Below, piece after piece: positions 42,854 through 51,004 of a stretch of DNA of 51,004 bases (positions are counted from its first letter, which is position 1; the number at the start of each line of letters is the position of its first letter). The stretch covers positions 1 through 51,004 of the forward strand of contig CALEUQ010000045.1 of NCBI GenBank assembly GCA_937920495.1, written 5' to 3'. The notes beneath the pieces were generated by a model that was given only the letters and a program-made list of their open reading frames with translations, did not search any database and was not told the DNA's origin. The position numbers and the translations under genes are program-made. Origin of the DNA: an uncultured bacterium (GTDB lineage Bacteria; Spirochaetota; UBA4802; UB4802).

Positions 42854-44008
42854 ATGCCCAAAGAAGGATTTAAAACAGCTAAACAAAAAAATGACTGTAT
42901 TGAAGCAATAATTCAGGAATTGGTAAACCGGAATGTGTTCCTTATTTTGGGGCATACAAATCCTGATGAAGACTGTGTTGCTGCTATGATAGCATTTTCC
43001 CTGCTTGCAAAAAAATTTGATAAGCAGGTAAAAATATTTACCTCAAAAAAAATACCTGAAAACTTCAAGTACCTTGTCGACATAGCCGTTTATAACCGCA
43101 TTGATGTGGTTACCGCAATACCCCGATCATTTGCTGTTGACACAATTGTTATTTGCGATACTGCCAAGCCAGGCATGGTTGATGCCAACAGAAAAGTAAT
43201 GCAGATGCTAAAAAACAGCACCATCCGCAAGATAGAAATAGATCATCATATTGGTGCCGATAGTGACTATATAGGCAACCCCGGCTACTGCCTGGTGACT
43301 GAAGCATCCAGCGCCAGTGAGCTTGTTGGACAGATAGCGCTTAAACTGCGTGCAAAGAAAGACATTTTGAAAAAATATGTTATTCTGGATCCGCTATCAC
43401 GAAATCTGGTGCTTGCAATTTTAACAGGCATCATTGGCGATTCACAGATGGGGCGTTATTTGAAGTCGTCACGGGAAAAACGTATGTACAAAATATTCAG
43501 TACACTGTTTAATGATATCTTAAGTACAACTACCATTAAAGAAACTAATATCACCAATATGAATCAGATCTTTGACCAGCTGAAACAGGCATCCGAAAAA
43601 GAAAAACACTGTTTTCAGTATATAAAGAAAAAAAGCAAGATATATAAGTCAGTTGGGTATGCAATACTTTCTGGAGAAGATATGCAGTATCTTTATCAAA
43701 ATTTTGATGACGATGATATAATTTCAACCACAAGGAATCTGGCTGATATGCTTGCTGAAGTTTCAGGGAAGGTGGGGCTGGTGTCATATTACGATATTCC
43801 TGAAAAATCAGACCTTATACAGTTCAGGATGCGCCGCAGCCAGAATTATAAAAGCTATGATTTGAGGGATTTTTTAAAGAAGATGAATATTCATAACGGT
43901 GGAGGCCATGAAGGAGCAATAGGCTTCAGAGTCCCAAAAGATCTTGTTGACGATTATCCAAAATATGTAATGTCTATAGTAAAAAAAGTAAATACGCTTC
44001 TGCCGTAG
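42854..44008 (+). CDS. DHH/DHHA1 phosphoesterase (NrnA-like)
   Basis: A 384-residue protein. LILGHTNPDEDCVAAMIAF carries the first metal motif, VICDTAKPG the second Asp, IEIDHHIGADSDY the DHH motif (about 133-145), and NIHNGGGHEGAIGFRV the DHHA1 GGGH substrate motif. This set matches nanoRNase/pAp phosphatases and related oligonucleotide or cyclic-dinucleotide phosphodiesterases. The protein is longer than NrnA (about 320), with extra residues around 220-260. Given other c-di-GMP genes here, pGpG may be a substrate, but that is only an inference. Confidence 0.88.
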   Translation: MPKEGFKTAKQKNDCIEAIIQELVNRNVFLILGHTNPDEDCVAAMIAFSLLAKKFDKQVKIFTSKKIPENFKYLVDIAVYNRIDVVTAIPRSFAVDTIVICDTAKPGMVDANRKVMQMLKNSTIRKIEIDHHIGADSDYIGNPGYCLVTEASSASELVGQIALKLRAKKDILKKYVILDPLSRNLVLAILTGIIGDSQMGRYLKSSREKRMYKIFSTLFNDILSTTTIKETNITNMNQIFDQLKQASEKEKHCFQYIKKKSKIYKSVGYAILSGEDMQYLYQNFDDDDIISTTRNLADMLAEVSGKVGLVSYYDIPEKSDLIQFRMRRSQNYKSYDLRDFLKKMNIHNGGGHEGAIGFRVPKDLVDDYPKYVMSIVKKVNTLLP

Positions 44009-44232
44009 CAATCTTTTACAGATAGTACTGTTTCTTGCAGCTATTCAAACGTGGATAAAATATGTATAATTGAGAGTCATCCTGAATACTGACTTTTATC
44101 TTAGCTGGATTGATTCAAGTTACAGGAGTGACGTGAATGAGATTCCAAGTCAGGCTCAGAAGGACAGTATGGATAATATATTCTGGGTATAGCCAGGAAC
44201 ACTTACAAAATTCTATATATGGAAGGTATGCT

Positions 44233-46077
44233 ATGAAAAGAATCATCATGGTATTATGCTACACGTTATTTTCAATTACATTGGTTACGTCCTTTTTGCA
44301 GTGTGCAGGCAAAGCAGTGAAAGAGGGAAAGCTAATCACAACTGAAGAAGTTGGAAGAGATATGCCATCAAAGGTAGATGAGAGTGAGGCAAAATCATCT
44401 AAGGCGCTTAAGTCTGAAGGATTAAAAGAAGAATCATTTGCAACTGAACCATCAAAGACAAAGGGATTGTTACCTAAAAAAATGGAAGGTACAAAGCAGG
44501 TTTCAGGTTTAAAAGCGGGCTTTGCGGATGACAATAAGCAGTTTAACTACTTTGTAAATTTTTTAAAAGAGTATAAGGATAAAGTGCATCATTACCCCAT
44601 AAATATATCTGAAAGGATTATTTTTTATTGTAAGGATATAGCAGGCAAATCAATACCCAATGCTAAGGTTACTGTGTATAGCGGCAACAAACTTCTTGAA
44701 ACAGGCAAAACCTATGCTGATGGCTCGTTTATGTTTTACCCTTCTGAATACGATAATAGATTCACAAAATATACTCTTTCGTTTGAAGGGTTGAATGCAA
44801 AAACAGATATCACAATAGAACGGCAAGGGAAGCGTGAGCATACAATCACACTGAACACGCAGCGGCCGCAATACAAAAATGTGCCACTTGACATACTGTT
44901 TGTATTTGATACCACCGGCAGTATGGGTGAGGAAATTGCCCGCCTTAAAAAAACAATTGAAATCATAAATCTTAACATTGCGTCACTTACCACAAAACCG
45001 GATGTTCGTTTTGGAATGGTACTCTATAAAGATAAAGGTGATGAGTATGTAACTAAAATTATACCGCTGACAGGAGATCTTGAAAAGTTTCAGAAAGAGC
45101 TTGCACGGGTTAATGCAGGTGGCGGCGGTGATGGCCCTGAGGATTTGCAGACGGCACTGGAAGATGCAGTGAAGAAGATTAAATGGAATACTGATGGCAT
45201 ACGTCTTGCGTTTATTATCACCGATGCGGAGCCTCATTTGGATTATGGCCAGACATATACGTATGTTAACGCAGCACGCGATGCAAAAAAAGAAGCAATT
45301 AAATTTTATTCCATAGGCACCGGCGGACTGCCATTGATGGGCGAGTTTATATTGCGGCAGATTTCACAGTACACTCAGGGCAGGTATATATTTTTGACGT
45401 ATGGTGAAACGGGCGAAAGTGAAGGTGGCAAAGAGGGAAGCGTGAGCCATCATACTGGTGCAAACTTCCAGACGGATAAGCTTGAATCAATCATAATTCG
45501 TTTTGCAAAAGAAGAACTGGCAAACTTAACTGACCAGCCACTTGAAGAAGGTGAAGCGTATTTTGATGCCAGAAAGGTAGAGGATGAAACTAATGAGGAA
45601 ACACTTCAGAAGCTTTTTGATATGGCGATAGCTCAATTAATTGACTACTCAGCAATAAACATCCAGAAAGGCGAGCCAACCGCTATATTGCCCATAAAAT
45701 CGTCTGATGCCGCACTTGCAACCAATGCTGAATATTTCACTGAACAGTTGTCAATGGCGCTGGGAAAAAACAAGGTGTTTACACAGGTAGAGCGCAAAAA
45801 CATGCAACAGATATTAAATGAGATAGGCCTTGGGCAGACCGGGATAGTTGATGAAGCAGGTGCTGCAAAAGCAGGAAAAATGCTTGGAGCAAAGATGCTC
45901 ATTACCGGTACCATGTATGCTAAGAATAATAATTATGAACTGTTCCTTAAATTAATCAGAGTTGAAAGTGCTGAGGTACTGTCAGCAACCAAGGCAATTA
46001 TTGATAAAAATTTAGGTGTTGCTGAAGGAGTAAAAAAGCCACAGCCCAAACAGCCGGTGAAGAAGAAAACAAAGTAG
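44233..46077 (+). CDS. Lipoprotein with von Willebrand A domain and CsgG-like C-terminal domain
   Basis: About 614 residues from ATG 44233, behind GGAAGG; a frame from 44137 gives no sensible signal. The signal peptide ends SFLQC (lipobox). A Ser/Lys/Glu linker (about 25-90) and a carboxypeptidase-regulatory-like beta domain (SIPNAKVTVYSGNKLLETG) follow. The vWA domain runs from about 215: LFVFDTTGSMGEE with the MIDAS D-x-T-G-S, and a GGGGDGPEDLQTALEDAV loop. Residues from about 475 (INIQKGEPTAILPIKSSD; VFTQVERKNMQQIL; GAAKAGKMLGAKMLITGTMY) match the CsgG/curli-assembly-type fold. The fusion suggests a metal-dependent adhesive or assembly factor of the envelope. Confidence 0.82.
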   Translation: MKRIIMVLCYTLFSITLVTSFLQCAGKAVKEGKLITTEEVGRDMPSKVDESEAKSSKALKSEGLKEESFATEPSKTKGLLPKKMEGTKQVSGLKAGFADDNKQFNYFVNFLKEYKDKVHHYPINISERIIFYCKDIAGKSIPNAKVTVYSGNKLLETGKTYADGSFMFYPSEYDNRFTKYTLSFEGLNAKTDITIERQGKREHTITLNTQRPQYKNVPLDILFVFDTTGSMGEEIARLKKTIEIINLNIASLTTKPDVRFGMVLYKDKGDEYVTKIIPLTGDLEKFQKELARVNAGGGGDGPEDLQTALEDAVKKIKWNTDGIRLAFIITDAEPHLDYGQTYTYVNAARDAKKEAIKFYSIGTGGLPLMGEFILRQISQYTQGRYIFLTYGETGESEGGKEGSVSHHTGANFQTDKLESIIIRFAKEELANLTDQPLEEGEAYFDARKVEDETNEETLQKLFDMAIAQLIDYSAINIQKGEPTAILPIKSSDAALATNAEYFTEQLSMALGKNKVFTQVERKNMQQILNEIGLGQTGIVDEAGAAKAGKMLGAKMLITGTMYAKNNNYELFLKLIRVESAEVLSATKAIIDKNLGVAEGVKKPQPKQPVKKKTK

Positions 46078-46085
46078 AATGGTTG

Positions 46086-46205
46086 TTAAGCCAGTGTAGT
46101 TTTTCCCGTTTGACGTGCACCGGTAATTAATACCAGTTTTCGCTCTGTTTCCTTTGGTAATATAGCACTTAAACTTAGATAAATATACTGAAATTTTTCG
46201 CTCAT
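46086..46205 (-). pseudogene. Truncated AAA-type ATPase (N-terminal fragment)
   Basis: The minus strand encodes 39 residues from ATG to TAA: MSEKFQYIYLSLSAIL, then a strand KLVLITGARQTGKTTLA and stop. GARQTGKT is a Walker A motif as in ATPases with a DUF4143 C-terminal domain. The frame stops directly after it and runs into the vWA gene end. No remainder is seen, so this is a decayed relic or the breakpoint of a rearrangement. Confidence 0.7.
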
Positions 46206-46333
46206 AATCGTAAATACTACTGAAAATATTACGATTTTCAAGTAAATTTTATTATCTGCAATATTGTATGGATTTTTATAGATTATTCAAAATCTATTGA
46301 AAGTATGATGGCAACAGTAAAAATTTTTCCTTA

Positions 46334-46364
46334 TTGACAAAAATACTATATATAAGTATAGTAT
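46334..46364 (+). promoter_or_regulatory. dinB promoter overlapped by an 8-bp inverted repeat
   Basis: TTGACA at 46334-46339, 17-bp spacer, TATAGT at 46357-46362. ATACTATA (46343-46350) and TATAGTAT (46357-46364) are a perfect inverted repeat with a 6-bp spacer overlapping the -10. The dinB ATG is only 6 bp after the -10, so the transcript may be leaderless. Confidence 0.6.
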
Positions 46365-46368
46365 ATCT

Positions 46369-47550
46369 ATGAGTAATCGCATTATACTTCATGTGGATAT
46401 GGATGCCTTTTTTACTTCGGTAGAGCAGGTAGACAATCCTTCGCTTAAAGGAAAGCCAGTTGTGGTTGGAGCTCTCCCCAAAGGTGGAAGGGGCCGCGGG
46501 GTTGTTTCTGCTGCCAGCTATGAAGCACGAAGATATGGCATTTGCTCCGGTATGCCCATTTCTCAGGCATACAGGCTCTGTCCTTATGCTGTCTTTTTGC
46601 CCCCACGGTTTGACCGTTACGTAGAACTATCGCACATAATAATAAAAATTTTACAGCGCTATTCCCCGTGTATTGAGCAAATAAGTATTGATGAAGCGTT
46701 TTTAGATTGTACGGGTACGTTGAAACTTTTTGGTAGCGTGGAAAACATTGCAAAAAATATTAAGGACCACATTGTTGTGCATACCGGTCTTACCTGCAGT
46801 GTTGGGGTTGCGTCAAATAAACTTGTAGCAAAGATTGCATCTGATTTGCACAAACCTGATGGGCTTACTGTGTGCCCCGCAGGGATGGAAAAGGAATTTT
46901 TGGCACCACTTTCTATTTCAAAACTATATGGTGTTGGTGCAAAAACACAGGCGTATCTTGAATCGCTGGGATTTCATACAATTGGTGATATCCAAAATGC
47001 CAGCGAAGTGTATCTGAAAAGCCTTCTTGGCAAATGGGGGTGTGTGCTGTATCAGTTTGCAATGGGCATTGATACAAGGCCGGTTGAGCCGTACTCTGTG
47101 GCAAAGTCGGTGAGTGAAGAAACAACATTTGATGTTGATACTGATAATGAAGATGCTATTGTATTTACATTGGTTGAACTGTGTGACAGAGTTATTAGAA
47201 GGGTCAGAGCTGGTGAGTTTTCTTTTAAAACAGTTACATTAAAAATACGTCTTGAAGGGTTTGAAACATTCACGCGCAGCACCACCTTGCAGCAGCATGC
47301 TCGCGATATGGCAACACTGAAAAAAGAGATTGTACGGTTATACACTGCATTTGGACGGGGAAAACGCAAAGTGCGGCTTCTGGGTGTGCGTGTGTCCAAT
47401 CTACTGTGTAATGCCGATGTGCAGATGAATCTTTTTGATACACATCAACAAAAGGTTGAAAAAATTGAAGAGGTGATTGATACTATTCATAACAGGGGAC
47501 TGAATGTTTTGCGGGCTTCGGTGATAAAACCGCCAAAAAAGAAGGAGTAA
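46369..47550 (+). CDS. dinB: DNA polymerase IV (Y-family)
   Basis: A 393-residue error-prone translesion polymerase. ILHVDMDAFFTSVEQ at the N terminus and SIDEAFLDCT near residue 104 give the catalytic carboxylates. The little-finger domain ends with a short QMNLF motif at about 350, a beta-clamp-binding sequence. No Shine-Dalgarno precedes ATG 46369, consistent with a leaderless transcript. It is followed after 3 bp by a small unknown gene. Length is normal. Confidence 0.95.
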   Translation: MSNRIILHVDMDAFFTSVEQVDNPSLKGKPVVVGALPKGGRGRGVVSAASYEARRYGICSGMPISQAYRLCPYAVFLPPRFDRYVELSHIIIKILQRYSPCIEQISIDEAFLDCTGTLKLFGSVENIAKNIKDHIVVHTGLTCSVGVASNKLVAKIASDLHKPDGLTVCPAGMEKEFLAPLSISKLYGVGAKTQAYLESLGFHTIGDIQNASEVYLKSLLGKWGCVLYQFAMGIDTRPVEPYSVAKSVSEETTFDVDTDNEDAIVFTLVELCDRVIRRVRAGEFSFKTVTLKIRLEGFETFTRSTTLQQHARDMATLKKEIVRLYTAFGRGKRKVRLLGVRVSNLLCNADVQMNLFDTHQQKVEKIEEVIDTIHNRGLNVLRASVIKPPKKKE

Positions 47551-47553
47551 AAT

Positions 47554-47970
47554 ATGGCAAAACTATTGCGCGATTTTGTACACACTATGATTGACCAGTG
47601 GGGGGAGGATAATCCTTTTTACGGCGATAGTAACCAGGGACAATTGGTTGAGCAGTGGACACACTTAGATGGGCTGGAAATATTTTATAGTTACGTGCGC
47701 AATAGTAAATGGGTAACGATTACCGTGATGCCTACCGAAACAGGCATATATCCTGAAAAACAAAGTGTGTACAGGTGGAAAGGGTATATAAACGAGTATA
47801 TTGCGGAAACTGCTGTGTGGTGGGCATTTGAACTCTTAACTGAACAGGAAGCAAAAAAATTTTTAATACAGAACAAGCCTGCAGTCAAATTTCAATTTAT
47901 ACGACTTGGGCATCCGTATGAGTTGATTGTAAAATACGATGGATACAATTGGGTGATTGTTGAGGAATAG
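47554..47970 (+). CDS. Hypothetical protein downstream of dinB
   Basis: A 138-residue soluble protein with AAGGAG before the ATG, that site lying in the dinB stop. It is Trp- and Tyr-rich (FIYSYVRNSKW; VWWAFELLTEQEAKKFL; YELIVKYDGYNWVI) with mixed alpha/beta character. No signal or membrane helix. A GGCGATAGT site is at 47623-47631, coding Gly-Asp-Ser. Co-transcribed with dinB. Family not recognised. Confidence 0.65.
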   Translation: MAKLLRDFVHTMIDQWGEDNPFYGDSNQGQLVEQWTHLDGLEIFYSYVRNSKWVTITVMPTETGIYPEKQSVYRWKGYINEYIAETAVWWAFELLTEQEAKKFLIQNKPAVKFQFIRLGHPYELIVKYDGYNWVIVEE

Positions 47971-47977
47971 TCTTGTT

Positions 47978-48556
47978 CTATGATTCTTTTTTGTATTTAT
48001 GCACATGTGGACGTGCGGGAAGAAAAACGGGAGCGCTAATAATAAAAAACAGCAACTCAAAAAGCACATTGCTGTTTTTAGCAGGCTTACCGTTTAAACG
48101 GCTAAGAAATGCATCAAAGGTATTTCCACTAAGATTACCAAAGTAGATTAAACGGATAGCCATAATAATATGTAAAGCTGTTGTTTTGCCATAGTATTTA
48201 TAGAGCTTTTTAGTCATTGTTTCATCCGGTTGTCTGTTTGTTTCAGCAAAGTGTTGCGCATACAGTAGTGCTACTGTTTCATAGTTATCCGGGTGTACAG
48301 TAAATTGCAATGTGAGCATTGAATTGATCTCTTCTTCTGATAATCCTGCCTGCAGTGCTTTTTTTGCATGAAACCATGCACAATATGGGCAACTGTTTAC
48401 TGCTGTGACGACCAGCATAATCTTTTCAATAAATGTTTTGTTTATTTTAGTATTTCGCAGTAAACCAATAATTGATGGAAGATGAAATACAAAGTATGTA
48501 ATATCGCGTATAAGAAGTGAGAAATTATAGATTCTTCTGTTAAAAGTTTGTTCCAT
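47978..48556 (-). CDS. AhpD-like/carboxymuconolactone decarboxylase family protein
   Basis: About 192 residues from ATG 48556 (a longer frame begins at 48601, neither with a clear Shine-Dalgarno). VNSCPYCAWFHAKKAL is the AhpD C-x-x-C-x-x-x-H motif, with the two Cys and His of a peroxidase-like proton relay. Members act as alkylhydroperoxidases or related redox enzymes. A hydrophobic C-terminal segment (NVLFELLFFIISAPVFL) could anchor it to the membrane, which is less common. It converges on the 47554 gene with 7 bp between. Confidence 0.82.
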   Translation of the reverse strand: MEQTFNRRIYNFSLLIRDITYFVFHLPSIIGLLRNTKINKTFIEKIMLVVTAVNSCPYCAWFHAKKALQAGLSEEEINSMLTLQFTVHPDNYETVALLYAQHFAETNRQPDETMTKKLYKYYGKTTALHIIMAIRLIYFGNLSGNTFDAFLSRLNGKPAKNSNVLFELLFFIISAPVFLPARPHVHKYKKES

Positions 48557-48754
48557 TGTTAAATTTAATTTGTAAAGAATGATACTATAAAAATAGCACA
48601 TGCATGGTATGTAAAAAAAATAATTGGGGAACTTAAAAAACTAATGTGTAAGGATGTTCCCTTTACGTTTTATGAATTCAATCTTCGAATAACTGAATAT
48701 GTATAAAATTACCTCAACGACTTTTTACAGACAACCCCGTTTCATGGGAAAACA

Positions 48755-50176
48755 TTACACTGGAATCTGCTTGTTTGTTCGTGTCCAGATCTTCATCTTT
48801 TCCGCCTGTTTTATAAGGTCATCCTGGAATTTTGGATGTGCTATGCTAATAAGTTTTTCGGCACGCATCCAGGTAGGGCATGCTACTAATTTTACTGCAC
48901 CAAATTCCGTGACAATGTAATCAACCATCTGTCGAGGTATTGTGACAGTTGAAGCCAGTGGCAACTGTGGTACTATACGTGATTGTAATTCCCCTTTTGA
49001 GTCGGTATATGTTGATGCAAGGCATATAAAGCTTTTGCCGCGTTTTGACCACTGTGAACCAAGTACAAAATCCCACATGCCACCATTACCTGAAACCTGT
49101 CCGGAACCCAAGCTTTCAGCATTTACCTGTGAAAAGAGATCAACCTGTATGGCATTACATATACTTACCATATCATCATTCTGAGCAATAATGCGTGGGT
49201 CATTGGTATAGTCAACAGGGTATGATGCCAGTGCCTGATTGTTGTGCATAAAATCGTACATGCGTTGTGAACCTATGGCAAAGGTGTAGACACATTTGAA
49301 TTTATCTATATTCTTCTTAGCCCCGTTCATTCTTCCTGATTCAATCATATCCACATAGGCATCAACAAACATTTCGGTATGGCCACCAAGATTTTTAAGA
49401 TCGGACCGGGCAATAAGTTTGCCTACCATATTGGGCATACCACCAATACCCAATTGTATACAACATCCATCATAGAGATATTTCATAACATGTTCTGCAA
49501 TCTGTTTGTCAGTTTCAGTTGGTGGAACGTCAGGTGCGGCAAATAGCATCTGTGTTTCAGGGGCTTCCACTATGAAATCAACGCGTGATATGTGAATCGC
49601 TTCCTCGGAGCCACCCAAGCAGCGTGGCATATTTTTATTAACCTCAACAAGCACATAATCAGCTGCATCAATTTTGGCTGAAGTTTCGGAATTCTGCGGG
49701 CCAATGTTGAAAAATCCCTGGTCATCCATAGGGCCAACCTGTAGTATTGCGATCCATTTCACATTTTTGCTTTTCTCAGGACGGTTATAATAGCATGAAC
49801 GATATCCGGGATCAATCTTTTCGTTTGGATCCTGATTGAGTAAATAGCGATAATAAAATGGTGCTCTATGGTATAAAATTGGACAATAGTATGCAGCTTC
49901 AACCTGCGTATGTAGTAGACGCGTCAATTTGCTCCATTGCCAGTCAATATATGTAAAACTTTGAGGATACTTTATTACTTCAGGTACAGGCGGTAATGTA
50001 ACTGCAGTATAGATTAATACATCTCTTAATTCAGGAGCCCTTTTGGCCAGTGCCTGATCAAGAATCACAGGTTTGCCATTGAAAAAACCGTAATCAACCA
50101 CATCTCCGCTATTTACAACTTTTACCGCCTCATCAGGTGTTGTCAATTTGGATTTGTATTCATTCCAGTAATTCAT
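48755..50176 (-). CDS. Acetyl-CoA hydrolase/transferase family CoA-transferase
   Basis: A 473-residue enzyme of the Cat/But/4-hydroxybutyrate CoA-transferase group. The entry NYWNEYKSKLTTPDEAVKVV, the middle CIQLGIGGMPNMVGK (about 238-252), and ESLGSGQVSGNGGMWDF (about 352) are typical. It transfers CoA between acetate and another short-chain acid, or hydrolyses acetyl-CoA. The exact acceptor cannot be read. GGAGGAA precedes the start. The gene lies alone, with a very AT-rich upstream region. Confidence 0.87.
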   Translation of the reverse strand: MNYWNEYKSKLTTPDEAVKVVNSGDVVDYGFFNGKPVILDQALAKRAPELRDVLIYTAVTLPPVPEVIKYPQSFTYIDWQWSKLTRLLHTQVEAAYYCPILYHRAPFYYRYLLNQDPNEKIDPGYRSCYYNRPEKSKNVKWIAILQVGPMDDQGFFNIGPQNSETSAKIDAADYVLVEVNKNMPRCLGGSEEAIHISRVDFIVEAPETQMLFAAPDVPPTETDKQIAEHVMKYLYDGCCIQLGIGGMPNMVGKLIARSDLKNLGGHTEMFVDAYVDMIESGRMNGAKKNIDKFKCVYTFAIGSQRMYDFMHNNQALASYPVDYTNDPRIIAQNDDMVSICNAIQVDLFSQVNAESLGSGQVSGNGGMWDFVLGSQWSKRGKSFICLASTYTDSKGELQSRIVPQLPLASTVTIPRQMVDYIVTEFGAVKLVACPTWMRAEKLISIAHPKFQDDLIKQAEKMKIWTRTNKQIPV

Positions 50177-50492
50177 AACATTCCTCCATATAGAAAAATA
50201 ATATCACTAAAAATATTATAATAATACAATCTTATAATGTCAATATAAATAATAATAATATATTAAAAAATATTATATACATAAATATTTATAAAATTAT
50301 TAATATTATTGTTCAATTATATTTTGAAAGAATATAATAAAATATTGAAGTATTAGACATAAAGAGTTGCTTTTTTTTTGCAAAGACAAAGGTGGAATTT
50401 GGATTGACACAGCTTACCACCAGGAAGTATAATGGAGCAATATTTACATAAAGTTTCACACGAAAAAGAGAATTTTTATTGAAAAAAGATAG
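50177..50492. other. Very AT-rich intergenic region
   Basis: The first 170 bp are almost pure A/T with many AATATTAT/ATAATATT words on both strands, upstream of the CoA-transferase gene. This could be promoter and curvature DNA. I see no gene, terminator or RNA. Confidence 0.5.
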
Positions 50493-50855
50493 AGAGTGAT
50501 TCCCTTAAATAGTATAAGAAACAGAACATTATATTCATCGATTCCCACAGAGAATGTGATCATAGAACGATGGCACAGTACGTTTAAGGAGATACTATAC
50601 CAGGTGTAAGACCCTGCAAGTTTTGAAGAGTTGTTGAAGGCAACAAAGGACGCATGTGCGTACTATAACTATGAGTGGTATCATCAGTCATTGGGGTACA
50701 TGACGCCGTATGAATGGTACAGGGGCAATTCTGAAGCAGTGTATGATGAGAGGGCAAAGAAGCACGCAGAAGCCCGCAGAGCACGCAAAGAATGTAATTG
50801 CATAAGGGAAAAGTGCTCTCTATCTTTAGGTACTGAAAATTCTCATTTTGTGTGA
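50493..50855 (+). pseudogene. Decayed IS3/IS481-type transposase (integrase core C terminus)
   Basis: Reading in the frame of 50631 gives IPTENVIIERWHSTFKEILY, a TAA at 50607-50609, then FEELLKATKDACAYYNYEW, HQSLGYMTPYEWY and a basic tail. These are the last Glu and the N-Y-N...R/H-P-H-x-x-L-G-x-x-T-P-x-E region of DDE integrases. The internal stop and missing N-terminal half show it is dead. No terminal inverted repeats found. Confidence 0.75.
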
Positions 50856-50864
50856 AAAATTATA

Positions 50865-50960
50865 ATGGACTGGCAACACTACACGCCGCAAAAGGATTAT
50901 AAGAAATTTCTGGACACATTCAGAGAGAACCAGTTAGGTAAAATATATGTTATACGATAG
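50865..50960 (+). pseudogene. Possible transposase N-terminal remnant
   Basis: A 31-residue frame MDWQHYTPQKDYKKFLDTF ending QLGKIYVIR. The pattern (W-x-x-Y-x-P ... L-G-K-I-Y) recalls the beginning of IS-encoded transposases that continue AIPW, here lost. It adjoins the other transposase debris. Low certainty. Confidence 0.3.
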
Positions 50961-50973
50961 GAGGAACAATATT

Positions 50974-51004
50974 ATGAAAAAATTGATAGTAGCCATAATA
51001 CTGG
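50974..51004 (+). CDS. Start of an exported protein (cut by window end)
   Basis: The ATG at 50974 follows TAGGAGGAAC, a strong ribosome-binding site. The ten visible residues MKKLIVAIIL are the beginning of a signal peptide. Nothing more can be said. Confidence 0.55.
   Translation, partial: MKKLIVAIIL

Noticed and set aside
44137-44232. Longer N terminus for the vWA lipoprotein from ATG 44137
   Set aside because: The extra residues are basic and unlike a signal, whereas ATG 44233 has GGAAGG and a complete lipoprotein signal peptide.
3112-47631. GGCGATAGT motif as a Chi or KOPS-like polar sequence
   Set aside because: The 14 exact copies split 8 to 6 between strands over one 45-kb stretch, so no polarity is seen. 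A genome-wide count is still needed.

Overview
The window is a stretch of an AT-rich, diderm bacterial chromosome. The diderm call rests on a C-terminal OmpH/Skp periplasmic chaperone fragment, several lipoproteins, an L,D-transpeptidase and a putative outer-membrane barrel. YajC/SecDF, PilZ, FecR, CsgG-like and large TPR proteins together suggest a free-living spirochaete-like (Spirochaetota/Leptospira-like) lineage. This placement is an inference from gene content only. No rRNA, tRNA, CRISPR array or intact mobile element is visible.

Layout. 1-7444 (+): end of ompH, an L,D-transpeptidase lipoprotein, then yajC - hypothetical - secD - secF - hypothetical - ribD - ribE, packed like one operon. 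7452-11007 (-): Gfo/Idh oxidoreductase and a glutamine-synthetase-like protein preceded by an overlapping 42-residue ORF, then a tail-anchored hypothetical protein. 11227-17087 (+): nicotinate phosphoribosyltransferase, several small envelope or unknown proteins, and an HDOD/metallo-hydrolase pair. 17088-24087 (-): diguanylate cyclase, HDAC-like deacetylase, unknowns, a LysM membrane protein coupled to a cation antiporter with an EIIA-like tail, and an XRE-cupin regulator. 24270-30821 (-): a complete trpEGDCFBA operon with a leader peptide holding four consecutive Trp codons and two tandem terminators. 31208-32003 (+): MNT/HEPN pair. 32058-34433 (-): lon. 34695-38117 (+): FecR lipoprotein, barrel protein, hot-dog thioesterase and PilZ protein. 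38118-42431 (-): two small lipoproteins, two TPR proteins and a 26-residue membrane peptide. 42502-42694: dispersed and tandem palindromic repeats. 42854-47970 (+): DHH phosphoesterase, vWA/CsgG-like lipoprotein, a broken ATPase, dinB and a small unknown. 47978-50176 (-): AhpD-like protein and CoA-transferase. 50493-51004: transposase debris and the start of an exported protein.

The two strongest non-gene signals are these. (1) A 9-mer GGCGATAGT, often extended to GGCGATAGTWACYG, occurs exactly 14 times by hand count on both strands, in genes and between them. It includes one inverted pair directly after trpA. This pattern resembles a DNA-uptake sequence. (2) The trp leader has the three mutually exclusive pairings of classical attenuation and then repeats its terminator.

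Most functions were assigned from motifs read by eye in the translations. Promoters are consensus matches only.
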